From the NCBI RefSeq assembly GCF_013179735.1, contig NZ_JABMEG010000001.1, positions 124,001 to 188,000 on the forward strand: a DNA stretch of 64,000 nucleotides, read 5' to 3'. The notes below the pieces were generated by a model. It made no database searches, was not told where the DNA came from, and saw only the letters and a program-made list of their open reading frames with translations. Both the position numbers and the translations under genes were made by a program. Below are positions 1 through 8,300 of the stretch, piece by piece. The stretch comes from Permianibacter fluminis. GTDB taxonomy: Bacteria; Pseudomonadota; Gammaproteobacteria; Enterobacterales; Permianibacteraceae. The first letter of the stretch is position 1; each line of letters starts with the position of its first letter.

Positions 1-612
1 GATCAGCCGAAGCAGCAAGCCGACAAGGGCTTCCAGTTTGTTGATCACCTGACCAACAACGTGCACAAGGGCACGATGGAGCAGTGGTCGAATTTCTACA
101 AAACCGTGTTCGGTTTTTACGAAGTGCGTTACTTCGACATCAACGGCGTCAAGACCGGGCTGACCTCGTACGCGCTGCGCTCGCCGGATGGCAGCTTCTG
201 CATTCCGATCAACGAGAACAAAAACGACAAGGATCAGATTGCCGAATACCTGCGCGAATACGACGGCCCCGGCGTCCAGCATCTGGCCTTCGGCACCTAC
301 GACATCCTGGCCTCGCTCGACCACATGGTCGGCACTGGCATTGAAACCCTGGATATCGATGACGAGTACTATGCCGAGGTCTTTGACCGGGTACCGAATG
401 TCATCGAAGATCATGACCGCATCCGCAAGCATCAGGTGCTGGTGGACGGTGGCGAGCACGGCTATCTGCTGCAGATTTTCACCCGCAACCTGATCGGCCC
501 CATCTTCATTGAGATCATCCAGCGCAAGAACGAGCAGGGTTTTGGCGAAGGTAACTTCGGCGCGCTGTTCCGCTCGATTGAAAAGGACCAGGAACGCCGC
601 GGCGTGATCTGA
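1..612 (+). CDS. hpd: 4-hydroxyphenylpyruvate dioxygenase, C-terminal part
   Basis: The reading frame is open from base 1, so the true start lies outside the window. It converts 4-hydroxyphenylpyruvate to homogentisate in tyrosine catabolism using non-haem Fe(II). All three expected iron ligands of the family are visible: His in VDHLTNNV, His in VQHLAFGT and Glu in FIEIIQR. The end motif EGNFGALFRSIEKDQERRGV is characteristic of the bacterial short form. About 200 residues of the usual ~350 are present, covering the catalytic C-terminal vicinal-oxygen-chelate domain. A terminator follows directly, so this is the last gene of its transcript. Confidence 0.95.
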   Translation, partial: DQPKQQADKGFQFVDHLTNNVHKGTMEQWSNFYKTVFGFYEVRYFDINGVKTGLTSYALRSPDGSFCIPINENKNDKDQIAEYLREYDGPGVQHLAFGTYDILASLDHMVGTGIETLDIDDEYYAEVFDRVPNVIEDHDRIRKHQVLVDGGEHGYLLQIFTRNLIGPIFIEIIQRKNEQGFGEGNFGALFRSIEKDQERRGVI

Positions 613-640
613 GCGGACTGGCTTAGTCAGTATAAAAAAA

Positions 641-672
641 ACCGGCAGCGCTCGCTGCCGGTTTTTCTTTTT
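641..672 (+). terminator. Intrinsic terminator after hpd
   Basis: A perfect hairpin, CCGGCAGCG/CGCTGCCGG, is followed by a T-rich run and sits 30 bp after the hpd stop. The A-run before the stem could let it work weakly on the other strand for the leftward genes to the right. Confidence 0.85.
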
Positions 673-726
673 CCGACTACCACCGCATCACACAGAACCT
701 CGTGATCAGTCGTCGCAATCACGCCT

Positions 727-776
727 ATCCCGATCCCTTCCCCGGGAGAAGGTGGCGCAACGCGCCGGATGAGGGC
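727..776. repeat. Dispersed GC-rich intergenic repeat
   Basis: The sequence around CCCTTCCCCGGGAGAAGGTG followed by a CGCCGGATGAGGG-type end resembles widespread proteobacterial intergenic repeats. A related C-rich palindrome occurs at 13110-13132. No gene is seen between 673 and 840. Confidence 0.45.
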
Positions 777-840
777 GCCTGCTATCCGAGCATCACCGTC
801 AGCAAATCCGATCTCGCACTGCACAAACCACACCGTCTGT

Positions 841-1452
841 TCAGTTCTGCTCCGAAAAGGCAGTGACCTGATAAACGCTGTAGCGCGCCGCCGGATCAAA
901 TGGCGTCGGCAGCCCGGCCTTCTGCCGCAAGGCAGCGAGAAACGCTCTGCCCTCATCAAAGTGCGACCAGACTTTCGGCAAAAATGTTGCGCGCCGGCCA
1001 TCCTGCTCCAACACCACACCATCAATGGCCGGTCGTAGCTGGGCCAGTAGCGCCGCTTCATCGGCGACCGCCGCCAGCGGCACCGGCGCTGACAACAGTG
1101 CAATCTCGATGCAAAGTCTCGTCAGCTCCTGCGCCTGCACCGGCGGAAAGCGCGGATCGCGAAACGCCGCCGCAAAGGCATTGTCACTGACATCCAGCGC
1201 CAGTGAGCGGCGCGGCGACAAACTGCCAATGCAGCCACGCAATTGCTCCGCGAGGGTCAAGGTCACGAAACAGGCTGCCGGTTGCCGTAACCACTCGGCA
1301 GCAGATTCATCCAGCGGGACAATCTTTTCTAACGGTAACGGTCGGCCATTCCGACAGCCCGATTCGATGCTGCGCCGGGCCAGCGCCAACAATTGCTGCT
1401 GCTGGCTGACAGAAAGTTCACGGCCGTTTTCAGTGGACGCAAAAGCTGGCAT
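841..1452 (-). CDS. AmmeMemoRadiSam system protein A (AMMECR1 domain)
   Basis: The protein has about 203 residues and is an AMMECR1-domain protein; the family signature LRGCIGSL is present. The ATG at 1452 (MPAFASTENG) is preferred because it overlaps the end of the Memo gene by only 23 bp; an in-frame start at 1503 would overlap more. The family is conserved in all domains of life but its biochemical role is not settled. It is the second gene after the Memo-family gene on the same strand and lies opposite the radical SAM member, which together form the recognised AmmeMemoRadiSam trio. Function here rests on family only. Confidence 0.88.
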   Translation of the reverse strand: MPAFASTENGRELSVSQQQQLLALARRSIESGCRNGRPLPLEKIVPLDESAAEWLRQPAACFVTLTLAEQLRGCIGSLSPRRSLALDVSDNAFAAAFRDPRFPPVQAQELTRLCIEIALLSAPVPLAAVADEAALLAQLRPAIDGVVLEQDGRRATFLPKVWSHFDEGRAFLAALRQKAGLPTPFDPAARYSVYQVTAFSEQN

Positions 1453-2227
1453 AACCGACCACCCGATCCGCCGGGCCACCGTATTCGGCAGAATTACCGG
1501 CACGCAGCAGTTGCGGTTTTCCGCGCGCGCCGTCGCCGTGCGAATGCTGATTCAGAAAGTACAAAAATCCGTTCAAGGGCATGGCGCCGCAGGCCTGTTC
1601 CGGTTCCAGCATCGGCTCGGCGTTTTCGATATGGGCAATTGTTTCGGCATCAAGCACGCGGGCTTCGGCATCAGAATGAAAATGACTGAGATCGGTGCTG
1701 ATCACAATCAGCGTCTTGGCGTCGGCAAACTGCTCGATCACCATCGCCACCTGTTCGGGCTCGCAGTCGCCAACCACCAGCGGCAGCAGCGTGAACGCCC
1801 CCAGCTGCCGCTGCAGAAACGGCAGCTGCACTTCCAACGCATGTTCTTTGGCGTGGGCATCATCGCGTTGCTGCACGAACGGCAAGGCGCGCAGTGAATC
1901 CAGCCCTGCCCGGTCCAACGCGATGGCACCGAGCGGCGTGTCGAATGCCGCCACACTGGGGATCGCGATACCGCGCAGCGCCACGCGATGAGCCGGCCCC
2001 AGCAACAGCACTCGTTGAAATGCGCCTGCGGACAAACAGGCATAGGCCGCCCCGGCAATGACGCCGGAATAGCGGTAACCGGCGTGCGGCACAATCAGCG
2101 CGCGTAGCGGCGCTGGCGCTGATACGGTCGCCGAGGCCGGCGGTATCAGTGCACCGAGTTCGGTTTGCAATTCAACCGCATCGGCCGGATAGAAATAACC
2201 GGCGACTGCTGCGGGACGGATGTTCAT
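1430..2227 (-). CDS. AmmeMemoRadiSam system protein B (Memo family)
   Basis: This is a Memo-like protein of about 265 residues, related in fold to class III extradiol dioxygenases. Conserved histidine-bearing motifs are visible: VPHAGYRYSG, GPAHRVALRG, EHALEVQLPFLQ and STDLSHFHSD. The ATG at 2227 (MNIRPAAVAGYFYP) matches the usual start of the family; the upstream extension to 2320 has no family character. The gene overlaps the AMMECR1 gene by 23 bp, suggesting coupling, and is divergent from the radical SAM gene across a 160-bp spacer. The spacer probably holds promoters for both directions, though I see no clear consensus boxes. Confidence 0.9.
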   Translation of the reverse strand: MNIRPAAVAGYFYPADAVELQTELGALIPPASATVSAPAPLRALIVPHAGYRYSGVIAGAAYACLSAGAFQRVLLLGPAHRVALRGIAIPSVAAFDTPLGAIALDRAGLDSLRALPFVQQRDDAHAKEHALEVQLPFLQRQLGAFTLLPLVVGDCEPEQVAMVIEQFADAKTLIVISTDLSHFHSDAEARVLDAETIAHIENAEPMLEPEQACGAMPLNGFLYFLNQHSHGDGARGKPQLLRAGNSAEYGGPADRVVGYASFCVH

Positions 2228-2387
2228 GGCAGCACTCCGAAAGCCGTATCGACAACCCGCTAGATTGATAACGGAGCATCGGGCTCGTTTGCTGAGACCA
2301 TTTCTGACTGAGGCTTGCAAGTATAGAGCGTCGCAACCATTGACAGGGTGAACCGATCACGCCTGACGCACAACGCCTGCAGGAGTC

Positions 2388-3467
2388 ATGTTGATGGACG
2401 CCTTTACCGTATCCGGCCGCTACTGGCATCTGCTGGATGACCAGCGCATCCAGTGCGACGTTTGCCCGCGCGCCTGCAAGCTGCGCGAGGGCCAGCGCGG
2501 GCTCTGTTTCGTGCGTGGTCGCGAAGACAATGAAATCAAGCTTTACTCATACGGCCGCTCCAGTGGCTTCTGCATCGACCCCATTGAAAAGAAACCGCTG
2601 AACCATTTTCTGCCAGGCTCCAGCGTGCTCAGCTTCGGCACTGCCGGTTGCAATCTCGCCTGCAAGTTTTGCCAGAACTGGGACATTTCCAAAGCGCGTG
2701 AAACCGAAACCCTGTCGTCGGCCGCGAGCCCCGATCAGCTTGCCGCAACGGCCAAACGCCTCGGCTGTCGCAGCATTGCCTTCACCTACAACGATCCGGT
2801 GATTTTTCTCGAGTATGCAATTGACTGCGCCGACGCAGCGCGCGCACTCGGACTGCACCCGGTCGCGGTGACCGCCGGCTATATCTGCCCGGAACCGCGA
2901 AGCGAATTCTATCAGCACATGGATGCGGCAAATGTTGATCTGAAAGGTTTTACCGAACACTTTTATCAGCACGTTTGCGGTGCCGAGCTATCCGCCGTAC
3001 TCGACACCCTGCTCTATCTGAAGCACGAAACCAAGGTCTGGTTCGAGATCACCACGCTGCTGATCCCGGGCGCCAACGACAGCACGGAAGAAATCGAAAA
3101 CGAGTGCCGCTGGCTGGCCGACAACCTCGGTGCTGATGTGCCGCTGCATTTCACCGCCTTCCATCCCGATTACAAAATGCGTGAGACCGCCGCGACGCCA
3201 CCGGCCACGCTGAGCCGCGCCCGCGAGATCGCGCTGGCGCACGGCCTGCATTACGTTTACACCGGCAATGTCCATGACCGCAGCGGCAGCAGCACCTGGT
3301 GCCCACGCTGCAAGCAGTTGCTGATCGAACGGGATTGGTATGACTTGGGTCGCTACGCGCTCAGCGATAGCGGCGCCTGCAGGCACTGCGGCTATCAGCT
3401 GGCGGGCGTGTTTGACGGCCCGGCCGAAAGTTGGGGCCGGCGCCGGGTGCCGGTGCATATCGCCTGA
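2388..3467 (+). CDS. AmmeMemoRadiSam system radical SAM enzyme
   Basis: This radical SAM protein has 359 residues. The iron-sulfur motif is CNLACKFC (Cys88, Cys92, Cys95). An N-terminal Cys group (CDVCPRACKLREGQRGLC) and a C-terminal pair of CxxC motifs (WCPRCKQLL and ACRHCGYQL) suggest extra metal sites. It resembles pyruvate-formate-lyase-activase-like proteins and is assigned to the AmmeMemoRadiSam family by this pattern and by its neighbours. A GGAG ribosome site precedes ATG 2388; ATG 2394 is also possible. The substrate is unknown. The stop is 2 bp from the end of the convergent lipoprotein gene. Confidence 0.92.
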   Translation: MLMDAFTVSGRYWHLLDDQRIQCDVCPRACKLREGQRGLCFVRGREDNEIKLYSYGRSSGFCIDPIEKKPLNHFLPGSSVLSFGTAGCNLACKFCQNWDISKARETETLSSAASPDQLAATAKRLGCRSIAFTYNDPVIFLEYAIDCADAARALGLHPVAVTAGYICPEPRSEFYQHMDAANVDLKGFTEHFYQHVCGAELSAVLDTLLYLKHETKVWFEITTLLIPGANDSTEEIENECRWLADNLGADVPLHFTAFHPDYKMRETAATPPATLSRAREIALAHGLHYVYTGNVHDRSGSSTWCPRCKQLLIERDWYDLGRYALSDSGACRHCGYQLAGVFDGPAESWGRRRVPVHIA

Positions 3468-3468
3468 A

Positions 3469-4023
3469 TCAATTGACCGTTGCTGCGGGCGCGAGCTGCG
3501 CCTGCAACGCCGCCAATTGCTGTTGCAAGGTCGACCAGTCGGCAGATGACAATTCCGCTTGTGCGTTGACTTCGCCGACAAACCGCAACGTCAGCTGCAG
3601 TTGCGGTAATTGCAGCAATTGCCCGGTCAGCGCCAGTGGCGCCGGAAACGATCGGCCGTTGCCGGTATCGTCCACAGCCAGAAAGGGATTGCGTTCCAAG
3701 CCCTGATGCATTGGTCGGAATCGATCCGTTGCGATATTCAGTGTTTGCGCACCGGTCGGCAGGTCGAAGCTCAGCTGTTCAATGCGCTGCCGATTCAAGG
3801 CCCGCACGCTGACAACCAAATAGGTCGGACTTTTCTCGGTCCACCAGAACTGCAGCTGATAGTGCTGATCATGTTGCGACGTGAGCCGGACCGGCGCTGT
3901 GGTCAGGTACAGGGCGCCAGTGCCGGCTTCCCGATCCTGCTGCAAACCGCTTGATCGCTTTGGCTGGTTGCTGCAGGCCGCCAGCCAGATTACCCAGACC
4001 GCGACGACGATACGCCATGACAT
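3469..4023 (-). CDS. Predicted lipoprotein of unknown function
   Basis: The protein has 184 residues. The N-terminus is a lipoprotein signal (IVVAVWVIWLAACSN) with lipidation expected at the Cys of LAAC. The rest is soluble and beta-rich in appearance, ending in a Gln/Ala-rich helix. I do not recognise a domain. ATG 4023 places the signal peptide at the very start; an in-frame start at 4038 is possible. It converges on the radical SAM gene. A hairpin with a minus-strand T-run lies about 190 bp upstream, at 4210-4249. Confidence 0.75.
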   Translation of the reverse strand: MSWRIVVAVWVIWLAACSNQPKRSSGLQQDREAGTGALYLTTAPVRLTSQHDQHYQLQFWWTEKSPTYLVVSVRALNRQRIEQLSFDLPTGAQTLNIATDRFRPMHQGLERNPFLAVDDTGNGRSFPAPLALTGQLLQLPQLQLTLRFVGEVNAQAELSSADWSTLQQQLAALQAQLAPAATVN

Positions 4024-4199
4024 CCCGACACACACCACTCGTTTTCACGCTCGGCGGGAGTCTATCCGGCAGCGTCTGGCGACCCGGTCGATTCCGACAA
4101 TTCTGCACAATTCCGCAGTGAAATCGGCCCATCTGCCGAAACGGCAACGGCCGCTGCGGGTCGCTGTCCCGATGTGGTGGCCAGTCGGGAAAACGGACG

Positions 4200-4440
4200 G
4201 TAAACGGCGCGGAAAAAAGAAAAGGGCAAATCACGTTAGCGATTTGCCCCCTGCAGACTGCGAGGTATTTTGAACACCCGCCTTGCGAGCGAGTGGAGAG
4301 CTGCACACAGCCTGACTCCGGAGAGACAGGGACAGCCAGTCTCAATAATGCTTTCCCGAGCGCGACCCTCCGCTGGCCGACACCATGCAAGAGTGAGACT
4401 GGCTGTCGGGGGTCATTAGAGCGGTCCGGCCAGTCTCATT
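4200..4440 (-). ncRNA. Structured RNA candidate with competing hairpins
   Basis: The 534-bp spacer 4024-4557 holds no convincing gene but is highly structured. GGGCAAATC/GATTTGCCC (4223-4249) is a perfect stem followed on the minus strand by a T-rich run, like a leftward terminator. A 14-bp inverted pair lies at 4331-4344 and 4394-4407 (TGAGACTGGCTGTC), and a third arm, GCCAGTCTCA at 4429-4438, can pair with the middle arm instead. A further stem near 4275-4295 is complete only with a G-U pair on the minus-strand RNA. This fits a small RNA or attenuator read leftward, but no known family was recognised. Confidence 0.35.
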
Positions 4441-4557
4441 CAATCGCATTTCAGTATCGTTCTGTAGCTTTGTGTACGGGGTCACGGTTGCTCTCGAATG
4501 CGACTACGGTTAGGGTGGCGCGCCTTTTCCGGTGTCGCCGGTGGTCAGGAGAGCCGT

Positions 4558-5445
4558 ATGGCCTTTGTCGAACTGAAAATCCAGATTGAAAAAGCCGTCG
4601 CCGAGCCGCTGGACGAGCTGTTGCTCGACCATGGCGCGCTGGCCGTGACCTATGAAGACGCCGAGGATCACCCGATTCTGGAACCCGGTCCGGGCGAAAC
4701 GCCGCTCTGGCAGCAGATTGTGCTGACCGCGCTGTTCGACGGCGATATCGACACCGAAGTTCTGTTGGCCAGCCTTCAGAGCAACGCCATCTGGCCAACC
4801 ACCGGCCATGCCCGCTTTCAGCCGGTGGCCGATCAGGACTGGATCCGGGCCTGGAAGGATCGGTTCAAGCCGGAACCGTTCGGCAATCGGCTGTGGGTTT
4901 GCCCGAGCTGGCACCCTGTGCCGGCCGAGGCCACGGTGCCGCTGCTGCTCGACCCCGGTCTGGCGTTCGGCACCGGCAGCCACCCCACGACCCGGCTCTG
5001 CCTGCAATGGCTCGACGGCCAGATGCTGGCCGGCAAGCATGTGCTCGATTACGGCTGCGGCTCCGGCATTCTGGCCATTGCCGCCGGCAAACTCGGCGCC
5101 AGCGCGCTGACCGCCATCGACAATGATCCGCAGGCGCTGCTGGCGACCCGGGAAAATGCCGAGCGCAACGCCATCGATCCGGCCATGCTGACGGTCAGCC
5201 TGCCGCCGCTCGCTGATGATTTTCGCTGTGACGTGATCGTCGCCAACATTCTGGCCGAACCACTGCGGCAACTGGCGCCGGCGTTTGCCCGTTGGTTGCC
5301 GGCAGGCGGCAAGCTGGTGTTATCCGGTTTGCTGGCCGAACAGGGCGACGAGTTACGGCAGCGTTATGCGCCGTGGTTTGATAACCTTGTCATCACCCGG
5401 CACGAAGACTGGATCCGTCTGGACGGCGTGCGCAATTCGAATTGA
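4558..5445 (+). CDS. prmA: Ribosomal protein L11 methyltransferase
   Basis: The protein has 295 residues, close to the enteric enzyme. It trimethylates ribosomal protein L11 using SAM. The SAM-binding motif DYGCGSGILAIAA and the later VIVANILAEPL motif are typical of PrmA, as is the N-terminal substrate-binding part (MAFVELKIQIEK). ATG 4558 is chosen because it has an AGGAG ribosome site and the standard PrmA N-terminus; an upstream in-frame start at 4498 adds 20 unrelated residues. The DUF3426 gene follows, a common arrangement in proteobacteria. Confidence 0.96.
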   Translation: MAFVELKIQIEKAVAEPLDELLLDHGALAVTYEDAEDHPILEPGPGETPLWQQIVLTALFDGDIDTEVLLASLQSNAIWPTTGHARFQPVADQDWIRAWKDRFKPEPFGNRLWVCPSWHPVPAEATVPLLLDPGLAFGTGSHPTTRLCLQWLDGQMLAGKHVLDYGCGSGILAIAAGKLGASALTAIDNDPQALLATRENAERNAIDPAMLTVSLPPLADDFRCDVIVANILAEPLRQLAPAFARWLPAGGKLVLSGLLAEQGDELRQRYAPWFDNLVITRHEDWIRLDGVRNSN

Positions 5446-5523
5446 TGTGGTTGCGTGTGTTGGTGAGAAGCTGGCCGTGACTTGCCGGTTCTGACACACA
5501 AGGCGAAACCTGTAGTTTGCAAA

Positions 5524-5572
5524 ACCTGTTGTCGTAAAAAACGGTTGTCGTAAAAACCTGTTGCTGTAAAAG
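5524..5572. repeat. Degenerate 16-17 bp tandem repeat
   Basis: Three imperfect copies of ACCTGTTGTCGTAAAA stand between prmA and the DUF3426 gene. No hairpin or promoter explains them. The same style of short reiterated word occurs in several other spacers of this window. Confidence 0.6.
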
Positions 5573-5615
5573 ACCTGAGCTGACGCCCCTCCGCAGCCTG
5601 AGCGCGAAAAAAACA

Positions 5616-8021
5616 ATGGATCTGTACACCCGCTGCCCGCACTGCCAAACCGTATTCCGGCTGTCGCCGCCCCAACTCGACGCGGCCGGCGGCCGCGTCC
5701 GCTGCGGCGCCTGCCTGCGGGTCTTCCCGGCCCGGCAATATCTGGTAAGACCGAAAACTTCCGGTGCACCCGCTGCGGCCGTGACGACAGCCGTCAGCCC
5801 GGCCCCGATTCCAGCTCCGATTCCAGCTCCGGTTCCTGCTCCGGTTCCAGCTCCGGTTCCTACTCCGGTTCCTACTCCGGTTCCTACTCCGGTTCCTGCT
5901 CCGGTTCCTGCTCCAGTTCCTGCTCCAGTTCCGGCTCCGGCTCCGGCTCCAGTTCCTGCTCCGGTTCCTGCTCCGGTTCCTGCTCCGGTTCCTGCTCCGG
6001 TTCCTGCTCCGGTTCCTGCTCCGGTTCCTGCTCCGGTTCCTGCTCCGGTTCCTGCTCCAGTTCCGGCTCCAGCACCTGCACCTGCACCTGCACCATTGGA
6101 ATTGGACTTCGACAGCTTTTTCAACGATCGGGCGGAGTCGGCCACGCCGGCGCAAGCCGGTTTCGAAGAGCTCACACTGGACGAGTTGCCGCTGCCTGCC
6201 GAGCCCGCTTCTGATGAAGGTCTCGATACGGGTTTCGAAACAGGTCTCGATACAGCTTTCGAGACAAACTTCGACACCCGCCACGAACCCAGCCTCGAAC
6301 CCGCCAACGCGCCGGCAGCACCGCGCAATGAGGTCCCGGCCAGCCGTGCAATCGAGCCGGACCCCGAGTTCAATATTTACGGCGAGGCTGAGACCGAGAG
6401 CGAGGCCGATTGGGCAGCAACCGACGAGACCAGTTCGGTTGCGGAAATGCCGTTCGATACGCCGATCACAAGCGCTAAAACGACTGCGGTCAGCAGCGAC
6501 CAACCGACAAAAACCTCGGTGCACAGCGCAGAGCAATCGTCAGAAAAAACAAGCGCCGCCAAGCAAACCGGCCACACCACGGCCGAACCATTATCGGCAC
6601 TCGAAGATCTGGCCTTGGAATTGCCGGATGACTGGGCCAGTTTGAAAAAGGCGCCGCGTCAGGAGCCGGTTTTCGACGACGACAACGGTCTGGATCTGGA
6701 CGAACGCACCGCGACCGCAAGCAAACCGGCAGCAAAACCGCTGCTCGGCAAATCGGACAAAGACAGCGCACCGGCGACCAAACCGCTCGATCAGGGCAAA
6801 GCCAAGATCGAGCCACAGCCCGAGCTGCCGGCGCGCAAACCGGCGCTGACCAGCGCCGTGCCGGAAAACGCCTCCGCACCGACAAAAGCGCCTGCGCCAG
6901 AAAAAACCGCCGAGCCCCAAACACCCGAATCCAGAAAAACTGAGTCCAAAAAAGCCGAAGCTCAAAAGACCGAACCGAAAAAATTCGGCGTGTTCAAAGC
7001 CGACTCCGATGAGTCATTTGAATTGCATCCGGATCTGGCTGAGTTCAGCAATGACCAACCGGTGATCGGCGACTGGTCACTGAACCAGAATGAAACTGTC
7101 GACAAGGCTGGCGATGGCGACCAGCTCCGCCAACCGGCACCCGCGTCGCCGCACGTCATGCCGGTGCCCGCTGCGCTGTCGCCAGCCGCTGAAGCCGCTG
7201 TCAGCACGAGCGCCAATCTGAAAAACACCAGCCCGAAAAGCGCCGCAAAAGCCGCACCGGACGCGGTCGCCATTGCCGACTTTGGCGACATCAGCAGCGA
7301 CTGGGACAAGCCGTCCATACAGCTGCAGGCCAATGCGACGATAACGGCCACGGCCGCAGCCGAACCGCAGCCGGAACCGTTCGACAGCGAAGCCTTCACT
7401 GCCGACCCCGGCAGCCGGGTGTTCCAGCCGGTCATCGATCCGCTGGATGATCTGAGCAGCGACGACTGGACGCTGGTCAGCACCGAACCGCGTGAAGATT
7501 ACGAGGCCAGCCTGTTCGCACCGCCGCCCAAGCGCCGCTTTCCCTGGAAAGGACTGGCCTGGACGGCAGCTGCGCTGCTGACGCTGGTGCTGCTGGTTAG
7601 CCAGCTGCTGTGGCCACAGCGCGGCGAACTGCGCGAAGACCCGCAATGGGGCCCGTGGGTGGAGAGCATCTGCCAGCACATTGACTGCGACCTGCCGCCA
7701 CGGGTGGATGTCAGCAAAGTGCAGCTGCAGCAGAAAAGCGTGCTGAAAGACCGCACCGATCCGCGGGTCCTGCAAATTGATTTGCTGATCGCCAACAAGG
7801 CCGAGTTCAGCCAGCCGTACCCGGACATCAAGCTGCGCTTCACCAATATCGAGGCCGAGGTGGTGGCCGAGCGCCGGTTCAAACCGTCTGAGTACCTGCG
7901 TGAGCAACCGGACAGCGATCAGATGCCAGTCGGCGTGCCGATTCATATCGCGTTTACCGTGCGGGCACCGGACGCCAAAGTGACGGGCTACGAATTCGAT
8001 TTCCTGCCCACCGACCGATAA
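5616..8021 (+). CDS. Zinc-ribbon/DUF3426 membrane protein with Pro-Ala-Pro-Val tract
   Basis: The protein has 801 residues. An MJ0042-type zinc ribbon is at the N-terminus (CPHCQTVF and CGACLRVF). Residues ~60-160 are an almost pure PxPx repeat (mostly PAPV). Residues ~160-630 are acidic, Lys/Ala/Pro-rich and probably disordered. One membrane helix follows (LAWTAAALLTLVLLVSQLLW, near 650), then the DUF3426 domain, expected in the periplasm. DUF3426 genes commonly lie beside prmA but their role is unknown. The length is well above the usual few hundred residues because of the repeat and the linker. Confidence 0.85.
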   Translation: MDLYTRCPHCQTVFRLSPPQLDAAGGRVRCGACLRVFPARQYLVRPKTSGAPAAAVTTAVSPAPIPAPIPAPVPAPVPAPVPTPVPTPVPTPVPAPVPAPVPAPVPAPAPAPVPAPVPAPVPAPVPAPVPAPVPAPVPAPVPAPVPAPVPAPAPAPAPAPLELDFDSFFNDRAESATPAQAGFEELTLDELPLPAEPASDEGLDTGFETGLDTAFETNFDTRHEPSLEPANAPAAPRNEVPASRAIEPDPEFNIYGEAETESEADWAATDETSSVAEMPFDTPITSAKTTAVSSDQPTKTSVHSAEQSSEKTSAAKQTGHTTAEPLSALEDLALELPDDWASLKKAPRQEPVFDDDNGLDLDERTATASKPAAKPLLGKSDKDSAPATKPLDQGKAKIEPQPELPARKPALTSAVPENASAPTKAPAPEKTAEPQTPESRKTESKKAEAQKTEPKKFGVFKADSDESFELHPDLAEFSNDQPVIGDWSLNQNETVDKAGDGDQLRQPAPASPHVMPVPAALSPAAEAAVSTSANLKNTSPKSAAKAAPDAVAIADFGDISSDWDKPSIQLQANATITATAAAEPQPEPFDSEAFTADPGSRVFQPVIDPLDDLSSDDWTLVSTEPREDYEASLFAPPPKRRFPWKGLAWTAAALLTLVLLVSQLLWPQRGELREDPQWGPWVESICQHIDCDLPPRVDVSKVQLQQKSVLKDRTDPRVLQIDLLIANKAEFSQPYPDIKLRFTNIEAEVVAERRFKPSEYLREQPDSDQMPVGVPIHIAFTVRAPDAKVTGYEFDFLPTDR
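5799..6095 (+). repeat. In-frame 12-bp minisatellite encoding Pro-Val-Pro-Ala
   Basis: About 25 head-to-tail copies of a 12-bp unit such as CCGGTTCCTGCT, with synonymous and a few coding variants (Ile, Thr and Ala in place of Val or Ala). The unit is a multiple of three, so copy-number changes would alter the length of the proline-rich segment without a frameshift. Confidence 0.9.
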
Positions 8022-8035
8022 CGGGTAAAAGCCCA

Positions 8036-8119
8036 GACCCGGTAATCGCTGAACCGGCAATCCCTGACCCGGCTGTTCCTGACCCGGCAGTTGCTGACCC
8101 AGCAGTTCCTGACCCAGCC
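8036..8119. repeat. Degenerate 15-bp tandem repeat
   Basis: About six imperfect units of the type ACCCGGCAGTTCCTG run right after the DUF3426 stop. The rest of the spacer 8022-8300 shows no gene; an open frame running into the chemoreceptor from 8091 is only a 5' extension through this repeat. Confidence 0.7.
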
Positions 8120-8300
8120 ACAACCATCGCGCCCGTCCGTTCGCCTGTCGAACGGGCGAGCCGCTCACCAGCTCCCACCATCGGCAACCCGCGCGCTTGG
8201 CTGGCCGCCCTCAATAGCCCCGGCCACCAACGGCGCAGCAGTGGTCTACGCTTGTACGGTTAGGCCATTTGCCGGCCGGCGAGAGATGAGGCGTTGGGCA

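Noticed and set aside
4200-4440. 6S RNA, RNase P RNA or tmRNA
   Set aside because: The paired ends of 6S RNA, the conserved P4 of RNase P and the tRNA-like ends of tmRNA could not be found.
5799-6095. CRISPR array
   Set aside because: The 12-bp units are contiguous with no unique spacers and lie in a reading frame.
5364-6536. Minus-strand open frame with Ser-Arg-Asn-Arg repeats
   Set aside because: It is the antisense of the Pro-Val-Pro-Ala minisatellite and has no independent support.
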